Source: Bacteroidota bacterium
GTDB lineage: Bacteria; Bacteroidota; Ignavibacteria; Kapaibacteriales; UBA961
Length of the DNA stretch: 63,270 nt
Reading direction: 5' to 3'
Assembly (NCBI GenBank): GCA_009919265.1
Contig: RGCF01000007.1
Coordinates: 1-63,270 of the forward strand
Shown here: positions 1 to 9,077 of the stretch, in pieces
Numbering within the stretch: the stretch's first letter is position 1
Layout of the letters: each line of letters starts with the position of its first letter
The notes under the pieces: generated by a model
What the model was told of the DNA's origin: nothing
What the model saw: only the letters and a program-made list of their open reading frames with translations
Databases searched by the model: none
Position numbers and translations under genes: made by a program

Positions 1-1511
1 AATTGAACTGTTTGATATCTGCTCTGTTGACCAAATTCAGCATTGATATTTAGAATTTGCCCGCCACCTCCACGAAGTGGTTCAGAGAATGAAAAGTTAT
101 TGAGAGTAATTCCGATTGAACCTGTCAAACCAAATGTCCCTGCATATCCCATTGATGCATTGAATGTATCTGTCGAGCGTTCTTCGACACGATATAAGAC
201 ATCTACTCTCGTATTGTCAACAGGTTTAATATCAGGTTTCAAAGCTTCAGGATTGAAATAGTTCAGTACTCCTAACCCTCTAACACTTCTAATGATTGCT
301 GATCTATTGAAGTACTCACCCGGTCTTGTGAATAATTCTCTGCGAATGACTTTATCTTTTGTTTTGGTATTTCCAACGATTTCTACTTTTCGGATGATAT
401 ATCGATCTCGTTCAAAAACCTTTACAACAATATCCAATGAATCACCATCAGATTTTTTTTCTTCCTTCACTAAATTGGCACCCAAGTAACCATTATCTAG
501 ATACATAGAAGCTACATCTGATTGGTCCTCATTACCTGTTAAATTCTTGTCGAATCGCTCTGCATCATAAGGATCATGAAGCGGAATATTTAATCTACGA
601 AATAGTAATTCCTGAGGATATACTGTATTCCCCTGGAAAGTCACTGAACGAAGAATGTACTTTTTCCCTTCAAATACATCCACATAGATATTTACTTTAT
701 GTGTTGCGGGATTATAAATGATGGTATCCTTTACAATATCAGCATCTATAAATCCTTTTGACCGAAAATATTGAAGGAGTTTTTTCTTGTCTTCATCATA
801 TTTCAATTTGTCGAATTTTGAAGATGACCAGAATTTCCACCAAGTCTTTGTTTTTGTATCCTCAAATGCACCTGCGAGATCGGATGATGCTAATTGAGAG
901 TTACCATTAAATTGAATTGTATCCACATAGAAGTCAGCCCCTTCTTTAATGTTCATTTCGAGTCGAGCATACAGTCCTGTATCAGTTGGAATGATGTTAG
1001 TTTCAATGTTTGCATACATCAATCCTTCCTTTTCATACAGAGCTTTTACAGCATCTCTCGCTAGATCCACCTCATATACTGAAAGGATATCACCCTTAAT
1101 TTTACCTATGGCCTTTTCTATGTCTTTGACACTGACTTTATCTGCACCTTTGACATCCAACCAACTGAATCGTTGGAATTCTTTCACTTTGATTGTAAGG
1201 AAGATTCCACTCGCTGTTATTTTATCGATGATGATATCGATAGATTCAAATTGATTTCGTAACCAAAGATTTTTTATAGCTTCTTGCTGTTTTGGTCCTG
1301 GTATTTTAATCTCTTCACCAACTTTCAACCCTGAAATAGTGATAATTGTTTGCGCATCTGAATATGTATTCCCTTCTACAGAGACACCCGCAATGATAAA
1401 TGTACGTGGTTTATCCTGGGCATATAATTCTTGAGCACAAACAATAGATATTGTCCATGCAAACATCATGAACAAGAATGTATAAGAAAGATTTGTTACA
1501 TGTTTACCCAT
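1..1511 (-). CDS. bamA: Outer-membrane protein assembly factor BamA (partial, C-terminus beyond window)
   Basis: My own reverse-strand translation from ATG 1511 stays open to base 1, so about 503 residues are visible and the barrel's end lies outside the window. It starts with a signal peptide (hydrophobic FLFMMFAWTISIV, then AQ). Several POTRA-like repeats follow, recognisable by recurring phrases such as VSVEGNTYSD, IQFNGNSQL, VTFQGNTVYP and VEIVGNTK. The last visible part (VEERSTDTFNASMGYAGT, then the glycine-rich GGGGQ) is the start of the beta-barrel. BamA folds and inserts beta-barrel proteins into the outer membrane, so the host is diderm. It lies 8 bp downstream of uppS on the same strand, the usual envelope-biogenesis pairing. 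Family assignment is firm; the number of POTRA units was not rigorously counted. Confidence 0.93.
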   Translation of the reverse strand, partial: MGKHVTNLSYTFLFMMFAWTISIVCAQELYAQDKPRTFIIAGVSVEGNTYSDAQTIITISGLKVGEEIKIPGPKQQEAIKNLWLRNQFESIDIIIDKITASGIFLTIKVKEFQRFSWLDVKGADKVSVKDIEKAIGKIKGDILSVYEVDLARDAVKALYEKEGLMYANIETNIIPTDTGLYARLEMNIKEGADFYVDTIQFNGNSQLASSDLAGAFEDTKTKTWWKFWSSSKFDKLKYDEDKKKLLQYFRSKGFIDADIVKDTIIYNPATHKVNIYVDVFEGKKYILRSVTFQGNTVYPQELLFRRLNIPLHDPYDAERFDKNLTGNEDQSDVASMYLDNGYLGANLVKEEKKSDGDSLDIVVKVFERDRYIIRKVEIVGNTKTKDKVIRRELFTRPGEYFNRSAIIRSVRGLGVLNYFNPEALKPDIKPVDNTRVDVLYRVEERSTDTFNASMGYAGTFGLTGSIGITLNNFSFSEPLRGGGGQILNINAEFGQQSRYQTVQ

Positions 1512-1519
1512 TAATCACA

Positions 1520-2368
1520 TCACCGTTTTGAAAAAGATGAAATGATTCTTCTGATTGAACTCTGTTGATGTTCTTTTTCATCAGATTCGCGTAACTGTTG
1601 ACTTGTTTTCCCGAAGCGACGCTCCCTATTAAGATAATCACGCAATGCTGAATACAAATCTTCCCTGCGGAAATCCGGCCAGAGTCGTTCTGTGATGTAC
1701 ATTTCTGAATATGCAGATTCCCATAAGAGAAAATTACTCAATCTCATTTCACCGGAAGTGCGAATCATAAGATCAGGGTCAGGCATATTTTTGGTAAGTA
1801 GATATTCCGAGAACTGTTCGTCAGTGATATCCTCAGGAGAAAGCGTCCCGCGGCGGATATCTAGCGCAATCATTTGTACTGCACGGACAATGTCCCATCT
1901 TCCGGAATAGCTTAATGCTAAAGTCAATGTAAGACCTGTATTCTCAGCAGTTCTCTCTATACATTCATTCAGAATTGATTGTACATTTTTAGGTAAGGCA
2001 TTGAGTTTTCCAATTGCTTGCAATCGTACATTGTTTGCATGCAATTCTTCTATTTCTTGAAGTAAATACGTCTTGAGTAGTGACATTAGAATCTGAACTT
2101 CAACTCGAGGTCTTTTCCAATTCTCCATTGAAAATGCATACACAGTCAAAAAGCCAATTCCCAATTGCGAACTTGCTTTTACAATGTCTCGAACACTTTC
2201 AATTCCTTGTTGATGCCCTGCGGCACGAGGGAGGTTCTTATCCATCGCCCATCTTCCATTACCATCCATAATAATGGCAATATGTCTGGGCAATGCTCCG
2301 CTTTCAAGCAATGTTGCTTGTATATCTTTATCTTCAGGGGATTGACCGTCATTCCATTGGTTGATCAT
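1520..2368 (-). CDS. uppS: Isoprenyl transferase / undecaprenyl diphosphate synthase UppS
   Basis: Cis-prenyltransferase that extends farnesyl-PP with isopentenyl-PP to make the C55 lipid carrier for peptidoglycan and O-antigen. The start region holds the family signature IAIIMDGNGRWA, with the catalytic Asp near residue 35. Next come the HQQG and TVYAFSMENWKRP blocks, and near the end MIRTSGEMRLSNFLLWESAYSE, which binds the isopentenyl-PP phosphate. The frame is open 57 codons upstream, but that stretch is non-homologous. I chose the ATG at 2368, giving 282 residues, because it sits just before the conserved domain behind a purine-rich GAGAG; family members are about 240-260 residues. The gene directly precedes bamA. 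Confidence 0.93.
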   Translation of the reverse strand: MINQWNDGQSPEDKDIQATLLESGALPRHIAIIMDGNGRWAMDKNLPRAAGHQQGIESVRDIVKASSQLGIGFLTVYAFSMENWKRPRVEVQILMSLLKTYLLQEIEELHANNVRLQAIGKLNALPKNVQSILNECIERTAENTGLTLTLALSYSGRWDIVRAVQMIALDIRRGTLSPEDITDEQFSEYLLTKNMPDPDLMIRTSGEMRLSNFLLWESAYSEMYITERLWPDFRREDLYSALRDYLNRERRFGKTSQQLRESDEKEHQQSSIRRIISSFSKR

Positions 2369-2569
2369 AGCTCTCTCGATGTCATTTCTTCGACAAAACA
2401 AATGTATTACACCTAGATGGTGTACAAATTGATTTCCAACATGTGGGATCAAAGAAACATAGGCAGTGATCTGACAGTCTATAATTGCGGAAAAATAATT
2501 GACAAAAATACTGCGAAATGATAAAAAAACAATCCCCAACGACGTTTTTTACAGTTATTCGCCATAGTT

Positions 2570-4087
2570 TTATGATACAATGCGTATCAATAGCAATGAA
2601 GCATCATCTTCCATGGATATCCCCTGCACATTGCGGTTTGCGTTCATATGATGCGCAATACTTTTTGAAGCCGATTGAAGAGAATTATTATTGCATTCAG
2701 AAAGTAAATTATGCATCGGAAGATTGCCCTCTACAGTTGTTGAATCGCATAATCCATCTGTGTACATGCAGATAATATCACCAAGTTCAATGTTGTGTTC
2801 GGATTGTTTGATTGAGTCAATCTTGTTAAGAACACCCAAAGCTATACAGCCTTGATTCAATTCAATGATTTCTCCATTTCTTTTTTTAAGAAGCGGTAGT
2901 TCATGACCTGCATTAATGCTAGTTATCATTGTTCTTTGGGGATTTATATATATGCAAGCGCATGTAACAAATGTATTCGAAGCTGTATGTTCATGAACGA
3001 GTTGATTTATCGAATGCATGATGTCTAATGGACGTCTTCCCTGCTGTACCAATAATGAACATGCAGACTTCACCATAGACATAATCAATGCTGCCGATAT
3101 TCCTTTTCCAGCTACATCAGCTATGATTAAGAGAAGAGATTTGTCTGAATAATGCAGAATATCAATATAATCGCCTCCTATTTCCCTACTTGGCACATGT
3201 AATCCTGTTACTTCCAGACCATCCACATGTTCTGTGAAAGATGGCAATAAATATTGTTGGATCTCTTTTGCTAATGCTAGGTCTTTCTCAATTGCATTCA
3301 ATCTAGATTCTTCTTCAAATAGTACTGTTCGTTCAATTGACAAAGCAGTAATCATTCCTACCATTGAAACAAATGATACATCATCATCTGAATATGGATG
3401 TGATTTTCTATCCTTCAGTAATATATATCCTTGCAAATGAGGACCATGCTCCATTGGTACCAGGATATTCTCATTCATAAGTGTCTTAGGGTCATTTTGC
3501 AGGTGTCGTAGGGCGGAATTTAGAGTTTCTTCATTATATCCATTATGTGATAGTACCTGCAATGAGCCATCATAGGAAAAACCAATGATTGCATAAGAAC
3601 TCACACGCATATATCCCATGAGAAATTGACCGGCAATTTGAGCGATACTCTTTTTATCTTTTTGAAGAATAATATCAGAGAGCATTTCAAGCATTGTATC
3701 CAATACAAGTGTTGATTTCCCAAGTTGTTTTTTCTGAGCAATTACATTATGCGTATTCATGATTGCAGAAAATGATATTCCTGCTATTTGTAGTAGAAAC
3801 TTGATATGTTCTGTATGTTCAGAAGAGTACTGTTCAAATTCAATATACCCATGTTTGACTGCTGCATGCATAATTGGAAGAGTATGAATATCATCTGTAG
3901 GATTCCACGAATTAGATGTTAGCACAAGTTGAGAATCATGGGAAGAGTCTTGAAGATACAGTGCAAATCCTTTCGTTAATTGAAATGCATGCAATACATC
4001 CGCCAATAATTCACATAACTCATATTCATTTGAAGCTTGTGAAAACTGTGTGATTGTTTCTTGTAATACGGGACTTATCTGCAGCAC
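2570..4087 (-). CDS. GAF-like / PP2C-type (SpoIIE/RsbU family) serine phosphatase
   Basis: This 505-residue protein has a sensory N-terminal half (about 1-270, GAF-like) and a PP2C/SpoIIE phosphatase domain from about residue 280. Visible phosphatase features are the linker helix LAKEIQQYLLPS, the metal-binding IGGDYIDI and ADVAGKGISAAL motifs, NAGHELPLL, and the late YTDGLCDS motif that supplies a metal-binding Asp. RsbU-like enzymes dephosphorylate anti-sigma antagonists and so feed partner-switching stress or sigma control. No anti-sigma or STAS partner is encoded in this window, so the target is unknown. The start is a GTG (4087); no ATG lies at a better place. The gene is 41 bp downstream of the YbaK/regulator pair on the same strand. 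Confidence 0.88.
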   Translation of the reverse strand: MLQISPVLQETITQFSQASNEYELCELLADVLHAFQLTKGFALYLQDSSHDSQLVLTSNSWNPTDDIHTLPIMHAAVKHGYIEFEQYSSEHTEHIKFLLQIAGISFSAIMNTHNVIAQKKQLGKSTLVLDTMLEMLSDIILQKDKKSIAQIAGQFLMGYMRVSSYAIIGFSYDGSLQVLSHNGYNEETLNSALRHLQNDPKTLMNENILVPMEHGPHLQGYILLKDRKSHPYSDDDVSFVSMVGMITALSIERTVLFEEESRLNAIEKDLALAKEIQQYLLPSFTEHVDGLEVTGLHVPSREIGGDYIDILHYSDKSLLLIIADVAGKGISAALIMSMVKSACSLLVQQGRRPLDIMHSINQLVHEHTASNTFVTCACIYINPQRTMITSINAGHELPLLKKRNGEIIELNQGCIALGVLNKIDSIKQSEHNIELGDIICMYTDGLCDSTTVEGNLPMHNLLSECNNNSLQSASKSIAHHMNANRNVQGISMEDDASLLLIRIVS

Positions 4088-4128
4088 AATAGGTAACTCA
4101 TTGAAAGTTAGTTATGCAATTTACGATT

Positions 4129-4605
4129 TCAGAGCAGATTGGATACAATGGCTTGCGTAGCTGTAATAATATCCTTAGGGGCAATGAGTATTTGCATACC
4201 TCTTTGCCCGGGACTAATACTTATCACATCAAAAAGGAATGATGTTTCTTCAAGAAAGGTGGGAAATTGCTTTTTCATACCAATTGGTGAACAGCCTCCT
4301 CGCAGATAACCGGTCAGAGAGAATAAATCAGCAATTGGGAGTAGCGAACATGCTGTATTACCAGTTGATTTAGCAACTTTTTTTAATGATACCTCTACAT
4401 TCCCAGGTACAATAATGACAAAGATTGGAGTTACATCTCCACGCAGGACCAGCGTTTTGAACACTTGATCATGCGGAAGACAAAGTTTGTCAGCCACGCT
4501 TATTGCATCAAGTGATTCTTCAGACCAATCATATACGAGCAATTCATAAGTGATATTTAATGAATCGAGAATTCTGCAACAATTTGTTTTCTTGATTGAA
4601 CTCAT
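4129..4605 (-). CDS. YbaK/EbsC-family aminoacyl-tRNA deacylase (Cys-tRNA(Pro) deacylase-like)
   Basis: 158 residues match the YbaK/ProX editing fold. Visible are VFKTLVLRGD near residue 50 (the family's conserved substrate-pocket Lys lies in KTL), the phrase VEVSLKKVAKSTG, and the C-terminal glycine block TGYLRGGCSPIGMKKQFPTF, which is diagnostic of YbaK. Family members hydrolyse Cys-tRNA(Pro) made in error by ProRS. The first four bases overlap the stop of the upstream TPR/LuxR regulator (ATGA), so the two are translationally coupled. That is an unexpected partner for an editing enzyme and hints at no more than co-expression. Confidence 0.88.
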   Translation of the reverse strand: MSSIKKTNCCRILDSLNITYELLVYDWSEESLDAISVADKLCLPHDQVFKTLVLRGDVTPIFVIIVPGNVEVSLKKVAKSTGNTACSLLPIADLFSLTGYLRGGCSPIGMKKQFPTFLEETSFLFDVISISPGQRGMQILIAPKDIITATQAIVSNLL

Positions 4606-6278
4606 GCATCGATGGATTGTAGATAACGATCAATAGTGTCTTTTGAGGATAAACCGGCCTTTTTTCTGATACTCAATCTATGAGTTTCTACAGTTCTTGT
4701 ACTAATCTCGAGAAAAGTTGCTATATGGTATGTATTAAAACCACACTTTATAAGTGAGCATATTTGTTTTTCTTTTACAGTTATATCAGGAATGAGTGCC
4801 TCCAATCTATCTTGGAAACCCGGATATGTTTGATTGAATTCACTATAAAACACTTCTTTATCAAATTCGGAAATTGAAAGTGGTAATAAAGAACTACTTA
4901 CAAGTTTCAAGACATGTGGCTTAACTTCTTGTTGCTCAAGAATTGACATAATCGTCGTCTTCATCTCACCATAACGATTCATTTCTTTCATAATGGAAGA
5001 GGTCCTTTCTAGCAGTTGATGTCTCAACATTGTAGCTTCCTGACCTAAAACCTTATTTTGCTGCTTGAGAGATTCATTCTCTTGTAGATGAGTGTTTGCT
5101 GCATATTCAACTTCCAATAGTTTGATATTCTTTTGAGCATCTTTTCCTATGACTAATTGTTGCGTTTCATACGATTCTTGTAATAGGGAAAATGCCCTAT
5201 CCCATTTCTTCCTTGTTTTCAACCATAATCCCCAATGTCGCAAAACCCAAATACGCAATTGCAAAAATCCATGTTCATTCGTTATGCTATGTGCTCTATG
5301 AAAATGGCTTTCAATTTTGGCATTGCGAGAACCCGAACCTTGCATATTCATAAATAATCTAGCCAACTTATAGTGCAATGTTGCTTCGTTCAGTGGAAAG
5401 GGAAACTTTCTATACAGTGTTTCTGCTTTAGTAAAATAGACCAGTGCTTCTTTGTGATTCTTAAGTGTTGTATGTGCTGAACCGCACATTACTAGTATTC
5501 TCGACACATCATGATAAGCTTTCTTTCTCTTTGCCATTTCCAAGCAATCTTCAAGAATTGCAAGTGCTTCTGCAGGTTTCTTATCAGTCCTCATCAGATA
5601 TATTGAGGCAATATTGGACCAAGCAACCAATGCAGTACGCCAATTGTGTTCATTAATAGAATATTCTATCGCTTTATTGAGGCAAATCTCAGCTTGATCA
5701 AAATCTTGTATTGAAATGTGATAATTACCACTTGCCAATTGGTATTGTGCCTCTAGAAAAGCCACACCAGGCAACCCCTTTTTTATATCGAGTGCTTTTT
5801 GCAGATACTGTAAACAGCGATCATATTTATCTGCTTTCTGAGTATGCTGCACTAATGTCAAAGCACAACGAAAAGCATGCTGTAATTCCCCACATTTGAT
5901 GAATGTATCGAGAGACTCCCTCAATATTCGTTCATCATCATTGTTTATTTCTATGTCAGAACGAAATCTATATTCTTCTTTAACGAGATGGGCATATTGA
6001 ATTTGATCATTGGAAAGGTTAACAATCTCACGCATCTGCAATAAAGTTTCAGCGGCTTTTTGCCTTTGCATTGAACTATGATAGAGCATAGTTCTGATAC
6101 GCAGAATATCAAAACGATACTGCAATATTCTCTGCTCGCCAATAATCTCACGCGAGTGCATCTCATCAAACTTTTGCTCAAGAGCACTTAGGGTTGCATT
6201 CACAGAAGACATCGTATCCGTGTAAAATCGCCTCTCAACCCTCAGAATCTCTTCCCTACCGGATAAGACTCTTTTCAT
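4602..6278 (-). CDS. TPR-repeat protein with C-terminal LuxR-type helix-turn-helix
   Basis: 558 residues. The first about 370 are helical TPR-like repeats (QYQLASGNYHISIQDFDQAE, AYHDVSRILVMCGSAHTTL, KEALVYFTKAETLYRKF). A predicted coiled coil follows around residues 395-440 (ENESLKQQNKVLGQE, MLRHQLLERTSS). The C-terminus (about 495-555) is a LuxR/GerE HTH with ITVKEKQICSLIKCGFNTYHIA, then ISTRTVETHRLSIRKKAGL. This layout is common in Bacteroidota cytoplasmic regulators, which use TPRs in place of a receiver domain. The gene heads an operon with the YbaK and SpoIIE-type genes. The effector and regulon cannot be told from sequence. Confidence 0.88.
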   Translation of the reverse strand: MKRVLSGREEILRVERRFYTDTMSSVNATLSALEQKFDEMHSREIIGEQRILQYRFDILRIRTMLYHSSMQRQKAAETLLQMREIVNLSNDQIQYAHLVKEEYRFRSDIEINNDDERILRESLDTFIKCGELQHAFRCALTLVQHTQKADKYDRCLQYLQKALDIKKGLPGVAFLEAQYQLASGNYHISIQDFDQAEICLNKAIEYSINEHNWRTALVAWSNIASIYLMRTDKKPAEALAILEDCLEMAKRKKAYHDVSRILVMCGSAHTTLKNHKEALVYFTKAETLYRKFPFPLNEATLHYKLARLFMNMQGSGSRNAKIESHFHRAHSITNEHGFLQLRIWVLRHWGLWLKTRKKWDRAFSLLQESYETQQLVIGKDAQKNIKLLEVEYAANTHLQENESLKQQNKVLGQEATMLRHQLLERTSSIMKEMNRYGEMKTTIMSILEQQEVKPHVLKLVSSSLLPLSISEFDKEVFYSEFNQTYPGFQDRLEALIPDITVKEKQICSLIKCGFNTYHIATFLEISTRTVETHRLSIRKKAGLSSKDTIDRYLQSIDA

Positions 6279-6445
6279 TTCTAGTACAATCCCAGACTAA
6301 TTCCCGATCTCTATTGGAAGCCCTTTGGCAGTCAAACTTCCCTTTTTCTCAATTTACTTTATTTTTGTGGATATCAAGGTTTCTAAACAGACGAAACCAT
6401 TGTCAAGGAATCCGTATCTTGTGATAACTTACACTAGGAGCTTTT

Positions 6446-6862
6446 ATGGAAATACTTACTACACTACATGGTCACAATCGTTGGCTGATTGTCATCTTTG
6501 CATTATTGGCAATAGTATTTTTGATTCTTAATCGCAAAGACTCAACTGAATACAAAAAATCCACAAAGTTCTTTGGATCTCTATACGCTTATTTCTTGGT
6601 ATTCCAATTTCTCATTGGTTTACTCTTGTTTTTTCCAAAGGCACAATCACTCAATTGGGATATGTCAGTGCTACGCATTCAATTTGAACATGCGACAACA
6701 ATGATACTTGCCATTGGTATTGCGCATAGTGCTGCTGCATGGAAAAAGCTTGAACCATCAAAAAGAATCAACAATACACTGATTGCATATGTGGTGTCAT
6801 TGGGATTAATCTTTCTTGGGGTTATTCGCATTGGCGGTTTGTCTCTGTGGACCGGTTCATAA
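6446..6862 (+). CDS. Small four-helix integral membrane protein, function unknown
   Basis: 138 residues with four hydrophobic segments (about 13-30, 46-64, 80-98, 111-131). Conserved-looking histidines sit at helix ends (LHGHNRW near the N-terminus, FEHATTM at the third helix, IAHSAAAW). The N-terminal H-x-x-x-RW-pattern resembles small Bacteroidota membrane proteins sometimes labelled cytochrome-b-like; I recall this type but cannot confirm haem binding. A clear AGGAG lies 7 bp before the ATG. Its last six bases overlap the end of the convergent hutG-like gene. No operon partners on this strand. Confidence 0.7.
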   Translation: MEILTTLHGHNRWLIVIFALLAIVFLILNRKDSTEYKKSTKFFGSLYAYFLVFQFLIGLLLFFPKAQSLNWDMSVLRIQFEHATTMILAIGIAHSAAAWKKLEPSKRINNTLIAYVVSLGLIFLGVIRIGGLSLWTGS

Positions 6863-7813
6863 ACGAGTATTCCAACCTGCGATACACGATGCAATCATCA
6901 AAGCTGCCAATCTAGAAGTCCTTTGATCAATATCAAATTGTGGATTTACCTCCACGATATCAATGATTCTTGCGCCAGAGGCACCTGCATTGTACGCCAT
7001 TTGAACTATTTCATCGGCTGTAAACCCAATTGGAGCACTTGCACTTACTCCAGGTGCATAAGCAGCATTAACTGCATCCATGTCAAAAGAAACATGCAAT
7101 GCCATACCCCCTTGTTCTATTCCAACCAATAATTCAGATAATTGTAGCGCAGGATTACCAACCAATCTGATATGTTCATAGGGGATAATACTCCCACCAG
7201 ATTCAATAACAAAGTCTCTATGATGAGTAGCAGCAGAAAATTGCTGCGTTCCAAACTCTATGAATAGTTCAGGCTTCGCTTGTTCCAACATTTCACGGAA
7301 CGGAGAACCAGAATGCCCTTTACCTTCATTTAACTCCCTGACATCGAGATGCGGGTCAATATTAATGACGGCAAATCTCGAACATGCATGTCGCAATGCC
7401 TGCGTTGATGGGAAAGCATTGTCATGTCCTCCACCTATAACTACAATATTAGCTCCCTTTTCAAGCAGGGCCAGTATAATCGCTTGATGATCGGCACGGA
7501 TATCTTCTAAAGTGCGACCTTCACACATGATATTTCCAATATCATGCACTACAACCTTCTGTTTGCCTAGTCCATTCACCGAAAATTTCCCCAAGCATTC
7601 TCTCACTGTAAATGGCGCCTGGGCAGCACCTTTGCGTCCACCATTTCTTTCCACTCCAATATCCTGTGGAATACCAAGCAGAACGATGTCGCCCTCCGAT
7701 ATGTCTTGTATTGATGTGGTTATTTGAATAATTGATCCAATCCGTATGTCAAGGATTTCTCTTTGCTTTGGGATCTTGGACCAACCTTCATAAGGTACAA
7801 TTTGTGGATTCAT
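6857..7813 (-). CDS. hutG: Formimidoylglutamase-like ureohydrolase (arginase superfamily)
   Basis: Arginase-fold metalloenzyme with all Mn ligand motifs: GGGHDNAFPS, NIDPHLDVRE (DxHxD type) and SFDMDAVNAAYAPG (DxD). The phrase RNGGRKGAAQAP and the GGGHDNA form favour formimidoylglutamase (HutG; N-formimino-glutamate to glutamate plus formamide) over arginase or agmatinase. A hutH gene 12.5 kb away in the same window supports a histidine-degradation role, but hutU and hutI are not here. I chose the ATG at 7813 (318 aa), which has GGAG nine bases upstream; an in-frame ATG at 7837 has no usable ribosome site. The last 6 bp overlap the convergent membrane-protein gene. Confidence 0.82.
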   Translation of the reverse strand: MNPQIVPYEGWSKIPKQREILDIRIGSIIQITTSIQDISEGDIVLLGIPQDIGVERNGGRKGAAQAPFTVRECLGKFSVNGLGKQKVVVHDIGNIMCEGRTLEDIRADHQAIILALLEKGANIVVIGGGHDNAFPSTQALRHACSRFAVINIDPHLDVRELNEGKGHSGSPFREMLEQAKPELFIEFGTQQFSAATHHRDFVIESGGSIIPYEHIRLVGNPALQLSELLVGIEQGGMALHVSFDMDAVNAAYAPGVSASAPIGFTADEIVQMAYNAGASGARIIDIVEVNPQFDIDQRTSRLAALMIASCIAGWNTRL

Positions 7814-7860
7814 AATATCATTCTCCGAAAAGTGCATTCCTGTCAGATAGCCTTTTTTTG

Positions 7861-7868
7861 TATTTTTG
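7861..7868 (+). promoter_or_regulatory. Possible Bacteroidota-type -7 element before dcd
   Basis: TATTTTTG fits the TAnnTTTG -7 consensus and would place the transcript start roughly 25-30 nt before the dcd ATG. The upstream -33 position is poor, so this rests on one half-site in an AT-rich gap. Confidence 0.3.
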
Positions 7869-7902
7869 TCTGCACTTCATCTTTCTAAGCGGAGCTTATT
7901 CC

Positions 7903-8439
7903 ATGATTTTGACAGACAAGGAAATCCTTGCAAATATAGCGAGCAAAAGCATCGTTATCACCCCTTTTCGTAGAGAATGCCTAGGATCGAATAGTTATGA
8001 TGTTCATCTTGGGAACATTCTAGCGACGTATAATGATGAGATACTCGATGCTCGAAAGCATAATACTATAACTACATTCGAGATTCCGGAAGAAGGATAT
8101 ATCCTGAAACCCGATGTTTTTTACCTTGGTGTTACTGAGGAATATACAGAAACACATCAACATGTGCCTTTTTTGGAAGGAAAATCTAGTATCGGAAGAT
8201 TAGGAATAGATATACATGCCACTGCTGGAAAAGGCGATATTGGTTTTTGTAACTATTGGACTTTAGAAATTTCTGTAAAGCAACCTGTAAAAGTATATGC
8301 AGGAATGCCAATAGGACAATTGATTTATTTTGAAGTTAAAGGTGATATTGAAACTCCATATAATGTGAAAGGTTCTGCAAAATACAATGCGAAAACACAT
8401 GAGCCTGTTGAATCAATGATGTGGAAGAATTTCTTATGA
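7903..8439 (+). CDS. dcd: dCTP deaminase
   Basis: Deaminates dCTP to dUTP as the first step to dTTP. The 178-residue protein shows the trimeric dUTPase/dCTP-deaminase fold motifs: LGSNSYDVHLG near residue 32, FLEGKSSIGRLGI (phosphate-binding SS-x-x-R, about residue 92), the catalytic ATAGKGDIGFCNYWTLEI block (the Glu of LEI is the general base), and GMPIGQLIYF. I set the start at ATG 7903, in MILTDKEI, which has GGAG 8-10 bases upstream; the frame is open a further 15 codons but is non-homologous. Its stop overlaps the next ATG (ATGA), so the DUF1684 gene is coupled to it. Confidence 0.94.
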   Translation: MILTDKEILANIASKSIVITPFRRECLGSNSYDVHLGNILATYNDEILDARKHNTITTFEIPEEGYILKPDVFYLGVTEEYTETHQHVPFLEGKSSIGRLGIDIHATAGKGDIGFCNYWTLEISVKQPVKVYAGMPIGQLIYFEVKGDIETPYNVKGSAKYNAKTHEPVESMMWKNFL

Positions 8440-9077
8440 ATCTTCGTTTTTCATTCATGATTGTTATTCAAGCTTTGGCTTTCATCATGTTGTTATCCGG
8501 TGTAAAGTCATGTGCATTTGAAGAAGACAATCAGATGATTTACGATGAAACTGCAATCATCGAACGAAGAAAAGACATTGATGAATTTTTCACTTCAGAT
8601 CCTTCATCACCATTAACAGAACAACAGAAAGAATCGTTTAAAGGATTATACTATTTCGCTCCAAATGAGGAATATGCATTTTTTGCAAAGTTTTCTCAGT
8701 CAAAGCAACCTGATACGGTGCTCCTTCTAACTTCCAAAGGTTCTGAGAAAAGGCCAATGTTGCGATATGGAACATTCACATTCCAGTCTCAAGATGCAAA
8801 TACATATACATTAACTGCCTTTACATCGCTTTCAAAAGATGATGGAATTCTCTTCATACCATTCAAAGATCAAACAAACGGCTTTGATACATATGAAGCT
8901 GGTAGATATCTCGAACTTGAAGAGGTGCAACATGAAGATGAGTACTTATTAGACTTCAATCGTGCTTATAACCCTTATTGTGCTTATAATAAGCAATATA
9001 CTTGTCCATTGGTACCAAAAGAAAATGTATTGTTAATGGCAATGAAAGCAGGCGAGAAAAGGCCCATAAATCAATGA
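8436..9077 (+). CDS. DUF1684 family lipoprotein
   Basis: 213 residues starting at the ATG that overlaps the dcd stop. The first about 25 residues are a lipoprotein-type signal (hydrophobic stretch ending LLSGVKSC; the -2 Lys is unusual in a strict lipobox). The mature part carries the recognisable DUF1684 pattern: RRKDIDEFFTSDPSSPLT near the start, FKGLYYFAPNEEYAFFAKF, a glycine-containing beta core, GRYLELEE, and the diagnostic ending DFNRAYNPYCAYN, YTCPLVPKEN, MKAGEKRP. The family's biochemical role is not established. It is translationally coupled both to dcd and to sixA. Confidence 0.85.
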   Translation: MNLRFSFMIVIQALAFIMLLSGVKSCAFEEDNQMIYDETAIIERRKDIDEFFTSDPSSPLTEQQKESFKGLYYFAPNEEYAFFAKFSQSKQPDTVLLLTSKGSEKRPMLRYGTFTFQSQDANTYTLTAFTSLSKDDGILFIPFKDQTNGFDTYEAGRYLELEEVQHEDEYLLDFNRAYNPYCAYNKQYTCPLVPKENVLLMAMKAGEKRPINQ

